Part shown: in pieces, positions 36,575 to 47,720 of the stretch | How the letters are laid out: each line of letters opens with the position of its first letter | Numbering within the stretch: the first letter of the stretch is position 1 | Assembly (NCBI GenBank): GCA_029339505.1 | Contig: JAQISU010000108.1 | Location: 20,283,501 to 20,347,500, forward strand | DNA length: 64,000 nt | DNA from: Unio delphinus | Taxonomy: Eukaryota; Mollusca; Bivalvia; Unionida; Unionidae | Direction: 5' to 3' | Notes under the pieces: model-generated | The model's input: only the letters and a program-made list of their open reading frames with translations | What the model was told of the DNA's origin: nothing | Database searches by the model: none | Position numbers and translations under genes: made by a program

Positions 36575-37120
36575 ATGATTTCATCAACTCAATGTCGCTA
36601 TGATCAGGTCAGAGAATTTCAGAATAGACTCAAAACCCTCACTGAGGAGTATCAAATAAAAATAAAAAAATACCGACGAAGAATCACCGCAATCGATGTT
36701 ATTATATACTCGGTGTCAAGCGTTCTCACTGGCGCCGGAATAATACTTGCATCGGTTACAATGATTGCCCCGGTCGTAGTTCCAATTTGCATTTCTGCGG
36801 TGGCTACAATCGGGGGTATATCAACCGGGATAGCAAAAAAGATATCATCATGCAGCCAGAGTAAACTGCAGAATTACTTACTTCAATTTCATATTGCATC
36901 AACCGCATACTCGCAATTATCCCTGATGATATCGTCGTCACTCGATAATACGATTATATCAGATAGTGAATTCTCAGCGATGGTCAGTATTTTTGATTCC
37001 GCGATATCGAAATTAGAGCGACAACATGAATATAATAACAATGACAACACCGATGGAATTAGAAAACACGAACCCAAAAAACAAAATGATCTCAATAATA
37101 TCAACATTACCAGATTGTGA
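36575..37120 (+). CDS. Predicted two-span membrane protein, outer provirus
   Basis: The 181-residue counterpart of 13959-14507, almost identical, with the same hydrophobic region at about residues 41-90. Its 3' end overlaps the first unit of the 151-bp tandem duplication that also contains the penton gene start. Unknown family. Confidence 0.6.
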   Translation: MISSTQCRYDQVREFQNRLKTLTEEYQIKIKKYRRRITAIDVIIYSVSSVLTGAGIILASVTMIAPVVVPICISAVATIGGISTGIAKKISSCSQSKLQNYLLQFHIASTAYSQLSLMISSSLDNTIISDSEFSAMVSIFDSAISKLERQHEYNNNDNTDGIRKHEPKKQNDLNNINITRL

Positions 37121-37176
37121 GTTCTCAGTGATGGTCAGTATTTATGATTCCTCGATACCAAAATTAGAAATAAATC

Positions 37177-38565
37177 ATGAGTATAATAACAATGACAACA
37201 CCGCAGGAATTACTTCAACGAATAGTGGAGAACACGAACCCAGTACAAACAAGCATGATATCAATAACATCAACGAATCCAGAATTCAGTGTGAATTTCC
37301 CCTCTCCGGTCCCAGTGAAGGAGATAGCGCTAGCAAAACTACGAGTATACCACAGTTGGCCTAATATCAGATCAAAATCATTTGGTGGTCAACAACCGAA
37401 TAATTCTTTAGTGTTTGCGAATAAGAATAAACCCGACGGAACCCCAGACTGGAATGTTGTTTCGATACCAACAGGGTCATACCAAATAGAACAAATCAAT
37501 AATGAATTCGCGCGTAGAATAAAATTGATTACTGGAACAGAATCGAAAATCGCTATAACAGTTCATGAACCAACACTATCATCCGCCATTGAGATAAGCA
37601 CAGAAGGATACGTAGTAGATATCTATCAGAGTTCTATTAGAACCGTACTAGGATGGCCTGAATTATCGCCCCAGAGTAAAACCGTTGATGTATCACCCGA
37701 ACCTAAAAAATCTGATTATATCACCGACGTGATAAAATCTGATAATCCAATAAAGTGTTATAAAGATTACCAATCCAATGCAGATTTTTTTGATTTCGCA
37801 TATTACTCAACTGGAGGAGAGGAGGATATCATAGAGAGAGATCTTTTTGTTAACAAACCTAAAGTCGTTGAAAATTTTACAGCAATGAATAATGATTTTT
37901 CACTGTTGTTAATACCCCTTAAATCCGGCTCTCTCACCCGAGATGAATTTATCAGTGTTGTAGAAATATGTAACAAAATCATCAACGATATGGAAACATT
38001 TAATTCACAAATTATTCGAGTTATATTAGATGAAGATAACCCAAAATCGAGAACAGAATTTGCATTAGACTATAAAATCCGCGTTGAAGATATCCCCACA
38101 TTCAAACTACCAGGATATAACGTACCAGAACTAAAAAAACTTCTCAATGATGCCATCGATGTTGGTTTCAAAATAATTCATGACGCATGGAAAAAAACAA
38201 CATCACCAGAAATAAAAATCCTCAAACACAATAATGACCCAGACGGTGGCGGTAGACATATCGCTCCGTTCAACGTGAATATTTCATCGGTGATTGCGCT
38301 CAATTTAGTGTGTGATGTTATCGAAGGAAGCTATCAAATTAATCTCGAACGATCAAATCAAGCTCAGCAAGGATATATTCTTTATTCGTTTGCACCAACA
38401 GCTCCTCCAGGATTCCTAATTATTGAAAACCCAATTAATCCTGTCTACATGCGATGCCATAATAATTCATTAACCAGAATTAATTTCAAACTCACCGACC
38501 AGTCAAATAATCTGATTGATTTACAAGAAGAGGTGTTAGCGATTAGTCTGTTTGTGAGATCCTAA
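37177..38565 (+). CDS. Penton-like minor capsid protein candidate, outer provirus
   Basis: The 462-residue counterpart of 12520-13902. The beta-rich N-terminal (ALAKLRVYHSWPNI; IPTGSYQIEQIN) and C-terminal (YMRCHNNSLTRINFKL) domains are conserved, while residues about 160-232, strongest at 197-230, are replaced by different sequence. A start duplicate 151 bp upstream (37026) opens a short frame that ends at 37364 and is probably a relic. Confidence 0.6.
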   Translation: MSIITMTTPQELLQRIVENTNPVQTSMISITSTNPEFSVNFPSPVPVKEIALAKLRVYHSWPNIRSKSFGGQQPNNSLVFANKNKPDGTPDWNVVSIPTGSYQIEQINNEFARRIKLITGTESKIAITVHEPTLSSAIEISTEGYVVDIYQSSIRTVLGWPELSPQSKTVDVSPEPKKSDYITDVIKSDNPIKCYKDYQSNADFFDFAYYSTGGEEDIIERDLFVNKPKVVENFTAMNNDFSLLLIPLKSGSLTRDEFISVVEICNKIINDMETFNSQIIRVILDEDNPKSRTEFALDYKIRVEDIPTFKLPGYNVPELKKLLNDAIDVGFKIIHDAWKKTTSPEIKILKHNNDPDGGGRHIAPFNVNISSVIALNLVCDVIEGSYQINLERSNQAQQGYILYSFAPTAPPGFLIIENPINPVYMRCHNNSLTRINFKLTDQSNNLIDLQEEVLAISLFVRS

Positions 38566-38595
38566 AGACTTGATCAAATCATTTATTATTTTTTG

Positions 38596-38845
38596 TTAAC
38601 CCAGAACTGAAAACTTTAGCAGCAGAGAGGGTGGATGACAACAAGTTGCGACCAAAATTGATTAAAAAATCGTTTTCATTTTTTTAGTTAAAATGATTTC
38701 GTAGGGAGATTTCAATCAATTTTTTGTCTGAAAACGTTGTAGGGTTCGCCTTTTTTTGGTTAAAATAAGATTATAAGACGGCTCGTTTTAGGATTTCAAT
38801 CAAATTTTGTCTAAAAACGTTGTAGGATTCACCCTCTCTGCTGCT
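38596..38845 (-). repeat. Right terminal inverted repeat of the outer provirus
   Basis: Inverted partner of 8677-8926 with about one difference in 250 bp, including the lineage-specific block that differs from the inner element. Confidence 0.93.
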
Positions 38846-38850
38846 CCTAT
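38846..38850. repeat. Target-site duplication (right) of the outer provirus, CCTAT
   Basis: Matches 8672-8676. LINE coding sequence resumes immediately. Confidence 0.93.
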
Positions 38851-40188
38851 TGTCTCTACTATTTCGTCTTGTGATATAAATTCCTCACATTTGTCTCTAT
38901 GTTCTGAGGTAATTTTCTCACAATTTGTCTCTCGTAAGTATGTTTCTATATCTTCGTCTGCTATTCTCTGTGAAGTATATAGGTCCTTATAGTAGTTCCG
39001 TATGTAATTTAATATTTGAGTTTTGTCTTCTAGTATTTCCCTTCCCGTATTTAATCTTTCTAATGTTTTTTCTCCCCCCCCCCCCCTTCTTAATACTTCC
39101 CTTTTATATAATCCCCTTGCATTTTCATATAGGTCTGTAAATATACCTGCTTTTATTTCCCTCCCTTTATAGTAATCTTTCTTTAATTTTTCTAATCTTA
39201 ATACTAGTGTAGTTTTTGTGTTCTGTGTTGTTGTTGTTGTTATTAAATTTTCTATAGCTTCTATTTCTAATTTAAAATTCCTAACCCTTAATTTTGAATG
39301 TTTTATTGCTATTTTCTTAAATTTAACTTTTAATTTATCCCATTCTTCTATAATGTCTTTATTCCCTTTATTTTTAAAATCTTCTATTTCCCTTTTTATT
39401 TCTTCTATAAATTCTTCGGTATTTAATATTTTGGCATTTAATTTCCATGATCCGCGACCCCATTGAGTTCTTTTAGATATCCCTACTTCTAAATAAATTA
39501 ATTTATGGTCCGAAACTTGATAATCTGATATCCCTGATTTTATATATTTATTTGTTCCAAAACATGTGCCCCAAAATGTATCTAATCTACTTGATGTATT
39601 CCCTCGTGTATAAGTGTATTCCACCCTTAGTAAATTTAATCGTCTATATATGTCAACCAAATCTAATGATTCCATTATAAGTTTCATTACCTTCATAATC
39701 CCTAAGTCGCAAGGTGTTATATTTGTGTTTCTGTCTATGTCGTCCCCAACCCAATTAAAATCCCCACCTATTATCAAATTGTTTCCTATATAGTTGTCTA
39801 AGTACTCCTTAAGTTGTATTGAAAAAGCTCGTTTCATATCATAAGATGCTGGCATATATATGTTTAAAAAATGACAATTCTCTATTTTTAAATGAATTAG
39901 TCTACCCCTAAAAAACGCACCCTCCTCTATTCTTTCCCATTTACTTCCTACTTTATTTTTGATCATAATTGCAACCCCTCCCCCTTTATCCCTCCCTATA
40001 TAGTCATTTTGAATTATAATGCAATCCAGCTTTCTTTCAAGTTGTTCTTTTAATTCGTCTGTTAGTCCGTTATGTGTCTCTTGAATAAACAGTAAATCAA
40101 AATCCCCTATTTGTATTAACTTATTAACCTTTTCTTGGTTTAATCCATTAACATTTAAGGACAGTACACGGAAGTTTTGTTCTTCCAT
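38846..40188 (-). pseudogene. LINE ORF2: apurinic-type endonuclease and linker (upstream part)
   Basis: From MEEQNFRVLSLNVNGLN (40188), this is an APE-type endonuclease with LLFIQETHNG, a GGGVAIMI strand, IIGGDFNWV, DTFWGT and the terminal SDHKLIY motif. A long charged linker leads into RT. The frame breaks at 38846-38850 after the codons for EIVETIG because the provirus inserted there, and it resumes at 8676. A poly-C run (39073-39085, plus strand) encodes GGGG. Clade Tx1/L1 is my best guess. Confidence 0.9.
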
Positions 40189-40482
40189 TTCTGGTTTGTC
40201 TCCAGGTGGCCGCTCATTTTAGTGGTTATAAATTTATTGACTATTGTTTAAATTTAAGCGCTTGTATCTTCCCCCTTTTGAGGGGAGCCTGGGTCATTGT
40301 TCTCAAATTGGGTATCACTAATAGGTATTTCAAAATCACTGGTGATATTTGAAGAGAACAAAGTGTTAATGTATCTCCACTTACCTTGGAGAAAATCACT
40401 TAATCACCCCAAGTAATGCGTGTACGACGAAATCAAGAAAATGGTGGGTTTCGTTTGCAATTCAAAAAGAACAAAAATCATT
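40189..40482 (-). other. Presumed 5' UTR of the LINE
   Basis: Just under 300 bp between the LINE start codon and the remains of the Gypsy envelope-like gene. I see no ORF1, and the exact LINE 5' end is not visible. Confidence 0.4.
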
Positions 40483-41575
40483 TCAATTTTCGCCTAATTC
40501 TGTGACAATGTCCTTACCGGTGCATTGATTTAGGGTCGATAACGCTAGTGTTGTGTAAGATTGGCGGTCATCAGATACAAGCATTATGTCTGGTAAATCA
40601 AGTAATTGCTTAACATGTGTAGATGAAGCGTAAATTGGGACCGGAAATGACTGAATTCGATACATTTCGAATGGTCGTCGTTGAGATGAGATTGGAATTT
40701 GCAGAGCAATATATAGGTCGCGGTTTTAACGCGTTGCTATGAATGACCCAAGTTGATAATAATAACGTGGATCTTTCGGTGTTGCTGAATAGCCTGGATA
40801 ATCAGTAGATATCATAGTTTCGATCTGATTGATTGAGTCCGCTAAAACATGAGGTGGAATCAGTATAGGAAGCAACTTTCCTGCTGCCAATTCCGCAGTT
40901 GCTATTTGTAATTTCTCTAATTCATGCCTAATTTGCTGGGATTCTAACACTTGCGAGGCAAATCTTCTGATTTCTGATATTGTCTTCATTTTCAATCATT
41001 GTGTGTTCTAGTAATTGAAGCTTTTTCGAGTTTTGACCAATAGTTGATAATATATTTTTAAAGCGATTGTCGAATTGTGAAATATAATAGGAAAAACAAA
41101 CTCCATGTCGGGCAAGAGCACTGAGCATTTTGTTATTCTATCTTGTCAGCATATTTATGTGACTTGCTAATGTAGCAACGTCTCCTGTTGTGTCTAAACC
41201 GAATAGGCTTTTACCTATTTCACCAACGAAGGGCAAGATTGCTGTTTTTGACAAATTTGAAGACTGATAAGCACCTTCTGGTATTAACTCATTAATTAAT
41301 GAGATTGTTTCGTTAAATTGTGCATTCATTGTAAGACGTATTGCATTTATTTGTTGAAGTAGTGAATTTCTGTAGCTACATTTTACACCTTTAAGACAAT
41401 ACTCTATAGGATCGACAGAAATGTTCTCTGGAAGTTGTATTTTAAACGTGTGTATCCATTTATCGGCTGAACAATATACTGGTGAGAGAAGGTGGAAGAT
41501 AACTCCATAGTTTAATCTTTGCATATCTACAGCAGACCCTGGATTCAGAGTCAGGAGAAGCAGTCCTATGACCAA
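40483..41575 (-). pseudogene. Envelope-like protein of a Gypsy element, broken
   Basis: It begins with a signal-peptide-like MVIGLLLLTLNPGSA and an ectodomain with paired cysteines (YCLKGVKCSY). An ILPFVGEIGKSLFGL stretch resembles the fusion-peptide region of insect errantivirus and baculovirus F-type envelopes. The frame breaks near 41138, 40930 and 40700, with pieces 41575-41138, 41128-40928, 40995-40726 and 40665-40483. No transmembrane end is seen, so the 3' end is lost. It lies downstream of the chromodomain, as in env-bearing Gypsy elements. Confidence 0.6.
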
Positions 41576-41735
41576 AATCTACATTTCACTCATACCTTAA
41601 AGAGAAGAAAAGAGTTAAGCCGGCGAAAGAAGAAGGAAGAAGATAGAAGGCACGAGGAAGTGATGGAATGGCGGAAAGGACTAGTATTAACTCTCTCAGT
41701 TACGAAGGAATTTCCTTCTAAATTTCGTATTGAAT

Positions 41736-42044
41736 TCAATGACGAAATATTCGACTTCGTTGTTTGCGACGTGCGTTTGATTGTGTGCATTCGCTGTGAA
41801 ATGCTTGTTTTAATGCTTGAGAAACATTCTCAGTTTGTTGCCATGATTTCGTGGATCCATCGGTCCACTTAACCAAATAATGCTTCTTCCGAGAAATCCA
41901 TTTGGATTTCAACAGTTTATCAACTGAGTACCATTCGGTACCATTGTTGGTTGGTGTGTGTTCATTGCTTGCTTGATCATGTGATGTTTGAGTCGACTGT
42001 GGATCAAGGATTTTGATAGTGCTTAAGCCCATTTGCGTGTACAA
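41736..42044 (-). pseudogene. Chromodomain C-terminal end of Gypsy integrase
   Basis: The segment WYSVDKLLKSKWISRKKHYLVKW with following TDGSTKSWQQTENV is a chromodomain: aromatic residues, then a W..EN-type strand. Chromodomains on Gypsy integrases bind histone marks and guide insertion. It is separated from the integrase frame by a shift near 42090. Confidence 0.75.
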
Positions 42045-42091
42045 GTGATTTCATTTCTTTATTGTCTGAACAACGGCGTAATATGTAAGTG

Positions 42092-42787
42092 CTATTCAGA
42101 CCTACTTGAGTGATGTAATATGGACCTTCCCATCGGGGGTAAAATCTTTTTTGATAACCCTACAGGTATATGTGAGATTTGTAAATGTACATATTCTCCA
42201 ACGCGAAAGGACGGTTCCTTTGCTTTCTGGTCAAACCTCTGTTTGATTGTGTTCTGCGCTTCACGTGTATTTGCTTTAGGTAGTTCTTGAACTATTTTCA
42301 ATCTTTGAATCAACTGATCTATGTACTGTTGTGTTTGTGTTTGTACAGTTTCTTTAGGTGCAAGAGACACATCTAAGGGTAAATTCATTTCTTTCCCAAA
42401 GACTATGTAATCAGGTGAGTATCCAGTAGAATTAACTGCTGGACTCATTCGGAATGCCATCATTACGCTGGGCAATATGGACGGACAATCATCTTGGTGT
42501 TTACTACAGTACGCTATGAGCGCTTGACTGATGGTACTATTATTTCTTTCAAATGCAGCGTTAGTTTGAGGGTGGTATAAACTGGTATGGTGACGTGTTA
42601 CTTGAAATAATTCACAAAGTGCGAGTACAATTTGAGACATGAAATTTCGTCCACGATCACTGACAAGTGTTCGCGGTGCACCAGAACGTGTGAATATCTC
42701 AGTGTACAAAACACTGGCGATTTCTGTTGCTGTTTGAGAACGTAATGGAAAGGCTTCACACCAATGTGACAAACTATCTGTCACCAA
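42092..42787 (-). pseudogene. Gypsy integrase core
   Basis: The DDE core is visible: VTDSLSHW, LVSDRGRNF and AAFERNN, followed by a C-terminal GEYVHLQI strand. The zinc-binding part is in the damaged stretch 42790-43480, where pieces such as the CH..Y and KYYWPK motifs can be read but not in one frame. Confidence 0.85.
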
Positions 42788-43495
42788 TAAGATGTAATGA
42801 TAACCTTCCTTACTTTTTTAAATGCACAAAATGTTCATATGCCACCTAGAGAATACGTCTTCTAGGGGCAATGGGTGCAATATGTATTTTAGTGCATTTG
42901 TGTCCCGTTTAATGAGCTGAAATTTAGAGCATGATGTAATGTAGTCATACACATTTTGATACATTTTAGGCCAATAATATTTCTGTTTGATAGCTTGATA
43001 TGTTCTTTGGACACCTAAATGACAACCTCCTGCTTTTGAATCGTGATAAGATAGAAGGACATCGAGTCTTAAATTTGTGGGTAAAGCAACTTGTTTTATG
43101 AGTTGATCTGGAGAAGTTTTGTGTTTTGTTCGAGGCTGGAAAAAATGATGTAAGACACCATTGATTAGTTCATACTGGGGCTTGCTTCATATGGAATAGC
43201 TGTTGCGGTACGAGTGTTTTCTGGTAAGATACCTTGTTCTAAGTAAACATACATGTCCTTAAAATCAGGGCATTCGTCGCTGATATTGGGCGAGATCCGG
43301 TAGTTCTGAAGAAATAATGCTCGATATGTTATCATTGGTGTGTACTGGAAATAGGTTAAGAGTATCTTCCTTATCGTAAAAGAATGTAATTTCTGTCATT
43401 TCTTCTTGAATGGAGTGTACCGGTGGCTCTAACTGAGCCTGAGTGTTAGTGTATGCTGGAGATTCCTCTAATTTTTTTTTGTCAGTGTTATCTGT

Positions 43496-43855
43496 TTAGT
43501 CGTTGTTTCGACGTGAGAGTGCATCGGCATTTGTGTTTTTATGGCCTGGAGTGTATACGATATCAAAATCGTATTCTTGTAAGCGAAGTGACCAACGAAT
43601 TAATCTGTTTGATGTGTGCTTAACTGTCTTAAGCCATACTAGTGCCTTGTGATCTGTAATGACACTAAATTTCTGATGTGATAGGTAAATATGATATGTT
43701 CTGATACCTTCTAAGACTGCTAAACATTCTTGTTCAGTCACTGGCCATTGTTGTTCAGCGTTTGTTAATGCTCGTCCACCATAAGCAACAACATGTTCTT
43801 TGTCATCTGTCCATATTTGAGACAAGATATACCCTAGAGCTTTACCACTGGCATC
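43496..43855 (-). pseudogene. Gypsy RNase H (C-terminal part), split by a LINE
   Basis: From DASGKALGYILSQ through EQECLAVLEGIRTYHIYL, the TDHKALVWL box and a TPGHKNTNADALSRR end, this is a standard Gypsy RNase H. Its first catalytic region, CDASG, also occurs at 46650 because the LINE insertion duplicated it. Confidence 0.88.
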
Positions 43856-46653
43856 CTGAAACACAGTCATTCATGTCGTCATCATCATCATCTGTTCCAA
43901 GTCCTGCGGCGATAAGCAAGCTGCGACGCGGCAGGTGTGGATGCACTGGCAGCCGTTCTAGCGGACCTGCATGCAGGCGGCTCTGGCCATAGGGTCGTCT
44001 TCCATTGACCTAAAGCAGAAATGGATCTCGGCAGCCGTCTGAGAGACTAAGCAGAGCTTTTTAGGATAGCGCTGTTTACCTCCGTAGCCTGAGGAAGGCG
44101 CTAGAAAAGGTGCCCCCAAAAAAGCCTTCTTCAACCACCCCGACCAGCTTACCGCGGCTGGAGGGAATCCCATTCTTGTGGTCGAAACACAAAGAAAACC
44201 CAAACGGTTCCACTCACTCTTGGTGCGTGGAACATACGCACTCTAGTGGATCGTGAAGAGGCTGACAGACCGGAGAGAAGAACTGCCCTGATTGCAAGAG
44301 AACTTGCCCGCTACAAGATAGAGATAGCAGCACTGACTGAAACTCGCTTGGCCGACGAGGGCCAGCTTCAAACATCTACTCATGTACTCTACCGCATCTG
44401 AAACCCTTGGCATAACTGCGCGAAAGCACCAAGACTGGTTTGACGAGAACTGTTAAGAAATACAGTCCCTGCTAGAGGAGAAGCATCGTCTCCATCGTGC
44501 GTACAACATCGACCCCAAGTAAGCAGGGTCCGCCAATCTATGCAGAAAAAACTGCGCGAGATGCAGGACACATGGCTGAGCCGAAAGGCTGATGATATCC
44601 AATCCTTTGCGACAGATACGACATGAAGAATTTCTATAGCGCTCTTCGTGATGTTTATGGCCCAATAACAGCAGCCCCTCTATTGAGCACAGATGGCAGC
44701 ACTCTGATAACCGAGAAGGAGAAGATACTGGAACGCTGGGCGGAACACTTTGACGGTGTCCTCAACAGACCCTCTTCCATAAATGATGAATCTATCAACC
44801 GTCTACCACAGGTGGAGATGAACGAGAGACTGGCTGACCCTCCAGCAGTGCTGAAAACTCATAAAACCATTGAGCTAGTGGAAAAGCTCCAGGAGCAGAC
44901 TCCATCCCAGCTGAGATCTACAAGTCTGGTGGGCCTAAGCTAGTGGAAAGACTAACAGAGATGTTCTATGGGATGTGGAAGCAGAAGCGCATACCACAAG
45001 AATTCAAAGATGCATACATCGTCCACATTTACAAACGCAAAGGCAATCGCCAATCCTGTGACTACCATAGAGGAATCGCTCTACTCTGCGTCGCAGGTAA
45101 GATCCTTGCCAGGCTACTGCTGAACAGACTCAAAGAGCACCTTGATCATGGCCTACTACCAGAAAGTCAGTGTGGCTTTAGAAATGAGAAAGGCATCATC
45201 GACATGATCTTTGCTGCCAGGCAGGTTCAAGAAAAGTGTCTTGAGCAAGATGTCAAGCTATACACCACCTTCTTAGATCTGACTAAGGCATTCGACACTG
45301 TCAGCAGGGATGGCCTTTGAAAAATCATGGCCAAATTGGGATGGCCAGAGGTCTTCATTGAAATGGTGAGGCATTTTCATGACGGCATGCTTGCCAGAGT
45401 TCAGGACCAGGGCAACTACTCCGAACCCTTTGCAGTCACGAATGGTGTGAAACAAGGATGCGTTTTAGCGCCCAGTTTCTTCAGCCTCATGTTCTCCGCA
45501 ATGTTGATGGATCCTTTCAAGGACAGTGATGTGGGAGTAGGTCTCTGTTACCGTCTGGATGGGAAGTTATTGAACCTGAGGCGGCTTCAAACCAAATCCA
45601 AAGTTCAAATTGCGAACATTCGCTACCTCGTGTTTGCAGATGACTGTGCCCTCAATTCCAACACGGAGGCAGGCATGCAACAGAACATGGACATGTTTTC
45701 CACAGCGTGCACTAACTTCGGACTCACCATCTCTACCAGCAAGACCGAGGTTCTGCATCAGCCAGCCCCTGGAGAAGATTGCCTGGAACCATCTCTCACT
45801 GTCAATAGCCAAAACCTCAGAAATGAAGACAGGTTCACATACCTCGGCAGCACTCTCTGACAAGCAGTTCACATAGATGATGAGGTCAATACAAGGATTG
45901 CCAAAGCCAGTGTAGCGTTTGGCAGACTCCGCTCTAATGTCTGGGACAGGAGAGGCATCGGGCTTGCCACCAAACTAAAAGTCTACGCAGCGGTTGTTCT
46001 CCCCACCCTCCTCTATGCTTGCGAGACCTGGACTGTGTATAGCCGCCATGTTAAGAAACTGAACCACTTCAACATGAGCTCCCTGAGAAAACTATGGAAA
46101 ATTTGATGGCAAAACAAGGTACCGAACACAGAGGTGCTCACGCAAGCTGGCATGACAAGGATCCACACCATGCTGTGCAAGGCACAACTCCTATGGGCTG
46201 ACCATGTTGTCCGCATGCCGACAGAACGCCTACCCAAGAAAATCTTCTATGGAGAACTCCAGCAAGGCAAGAGATCTCAATGCGGTCAAAAAAGGAGGTA
46301 CAAGGATACCCTCAAGGCCTCGCTAAAGAACCTAGGTATTGATCCTGATAGCTGGGAGAGTGTCGCTGCTGATCGATCTGCTTGGCGCAGTCAAATTAAT
46401 GCCGGTGCGGCAGCCTTTGAGCACAAAAGACTGGTGGACGCAGCTGAGAAACGTGATCTGCGCAAATCCAGAAACAGCAGTTCTGCAATTCACAGTCAAC
46501 AACGTGCACATCCATGTCCCCACTGCAACAGACTATTCCGGGCCCGGATCGGACTGATCAGCCATCTCCGGACATACCCTCAATGAATCAATGATATTGA
46601 ATGGTCCTCATCGACATCGATGGACAAACATCATGATCATGACCACTGGCATC
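43844..46653 (+). mobile_element. Second LINE, inserted in the Gypsy RNase H, with 12-bp target duplications
   Basis: ACCACTGGCATC at 43844-43855 recurs at 46642-46653. Between them is a plus-strand LINE of about 2.8 kb with an endonuclease start, an internal deletion, RT and a C-terminal C2H2 finger. The target codes for the DASG catalytic motif of RNase H. Confidence 0.9.
44180..46586 (+). pseudogene. LINE ORF2 with endonuclease remnant, RT and C-terminal zinc finger
   Basis: The endonuclease start (WNIRTL, then ALTETRLADEG, about 44228-44360) is cut short by a deletion. RT follows with DAYIVHIYKRKGNR, GFRNEKG, LDLTKAFDTVSRDG, NGVKQGCVLAPSFF and the catalytic LVFADDCALN near 45630. Stops at about 44943, 45318 and 45858 and missing segments break it. 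The end (46500-46580) encodes CPHCNRLFRARIGLISHLRT, a C2H2 finger common at the C-terminus of this LINE group. I do not assign the clade (RTE/L2-like). Confidence 0.88.
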
Positions 46654-47687
46654 ACATGTGAGTCTAAATGGTTTATTAAAATCAGGATAAGCCAAGATAG
46701 GAGCTGTGGTCAAAGCTGTCTTAAGAGTTTCAAATGCATTTTGACACTTGTCTGTCCAAAGGAATGAAATGTCTTTTGTCAATAATATATTTAATGGTGT
46801 TGCTATTGTAGAATATCCCTGGACAAATTTTCTGTAATAATTGCACAAACCTAGAAAACTCCTAATATCTTTCTGTGTTTTTGAACAGGAAACTGAGTAA
46901 CTGTGTCTATTTTGGATTAATCTACTTTGATTCCTTTTGTTGAAAATTTATAACCAAGATAAATAACTTCAGATGCTGCAAATACACATTTTGATGGTTT
47001 GAGTGTCAAGTTTGCTTGACGTAGTCGATCGAAAATAAGTTCAAGATGTGCTAGGTATTCTTCAAATGAATTGGAAAAAATAATAATGTCATCTATGTAT
47101 GCAAGACATGTTGACCATGGTATACCTCTAAGTACATGACTTAAAAGAACACAATATGTAGAGGGCGCATTTGTCAGTCCATACGGCATTACAATCCAAA
47201 GGTAAAGACCACGTGATGTTATGAAGGAGCTCTTATGTTTTGTCATTGGGTCCATTTTAATTTGCCAAAATGCTGAATTTAAATCTAATGTACTGAAAAG
47301 ACATGGTTGAGTTTGTTCAACTGCATCAAAGACATCTTCTAATCTTGGAAGTGGAAATATCATTGGTTGTGTCACCTGATTAAGTTTCCTATCGTCAATA
47401 GCAAAGCGATATTCACCATTTTTCTTATTGACTAAAACAACTGGAGATGCATAACTCGAAAAACTAGGTTCGATTAGTTGGTGTTCTCAATAATTCATCT
47501 GTCTATCAATTTCTTTATTGATGTGCGGAGACGCACGATAAGATTGACAACGAATTGGCATGGAATCGCCTGTCTCTATTCGATGGGTAAATACCGTAGT
47601 ACTTCGTAATTCGTCTGAGCTCAAGAAAAAAGCATCCCTGTGTTTATTCATAAATGAGAGAATTTCCTGTCTTTGATCGTCTGTCAA
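46588..47687 (-). pseudogene. Gypsy reverse transcriptase and start of RNase H
   Basis: Pieces in order: an N-terminal segment with HRIETGDSMPIRCQSYRASP (47687-47487), then RT with STLDLNSAFWQIKMD, MPYGLTNAPSTY and the catalytic LAYIDDIIIF (47375-46917). RNase H begins with MCNYYRKFVQGYS and FRLTCDASG (46848-46640). Stops near 47489 and 46917 break it. Confidence 0.88.
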
Positions 47688-47720
47688 ATATGAAGAGTGT
47701 AAATCAAAATTAATTGGTTC

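Larger units (their letters stand above)
8677..38845. mobile_element. Outer Maverick/Polinton (adintovirus-like) provirus, with a second provirus nested inside
   Basis: The element is bounded by 250-bp inverted repeats and a 5-bp target duplication inside a LINE. Without the nested 12206-27104 block and one copy of CGTTG, it is 15,265 bp. It encodes packaging ATPase, zinc-ribbon/PLA2, integrase, PolB-helicase-HNH (split), zinc-finger and HNH proteins, pVI-like and pX-like proteins, major capsid, adenain-like protease, fibre-like (frameshifted), membrane and penton-like proteins. This is the Maverick/Polinton/adintovirus gene set. The two repeat ends differ at about one position, so the insertion looks recent. 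Confidence 0.95.

Noticed and set aside
40538..40551. TAACGCTAGTGTTG, similar to the viral palindrome
   Set aside because: It is outside the proviruses, only partly palindromic, and within the range of chance similarity.
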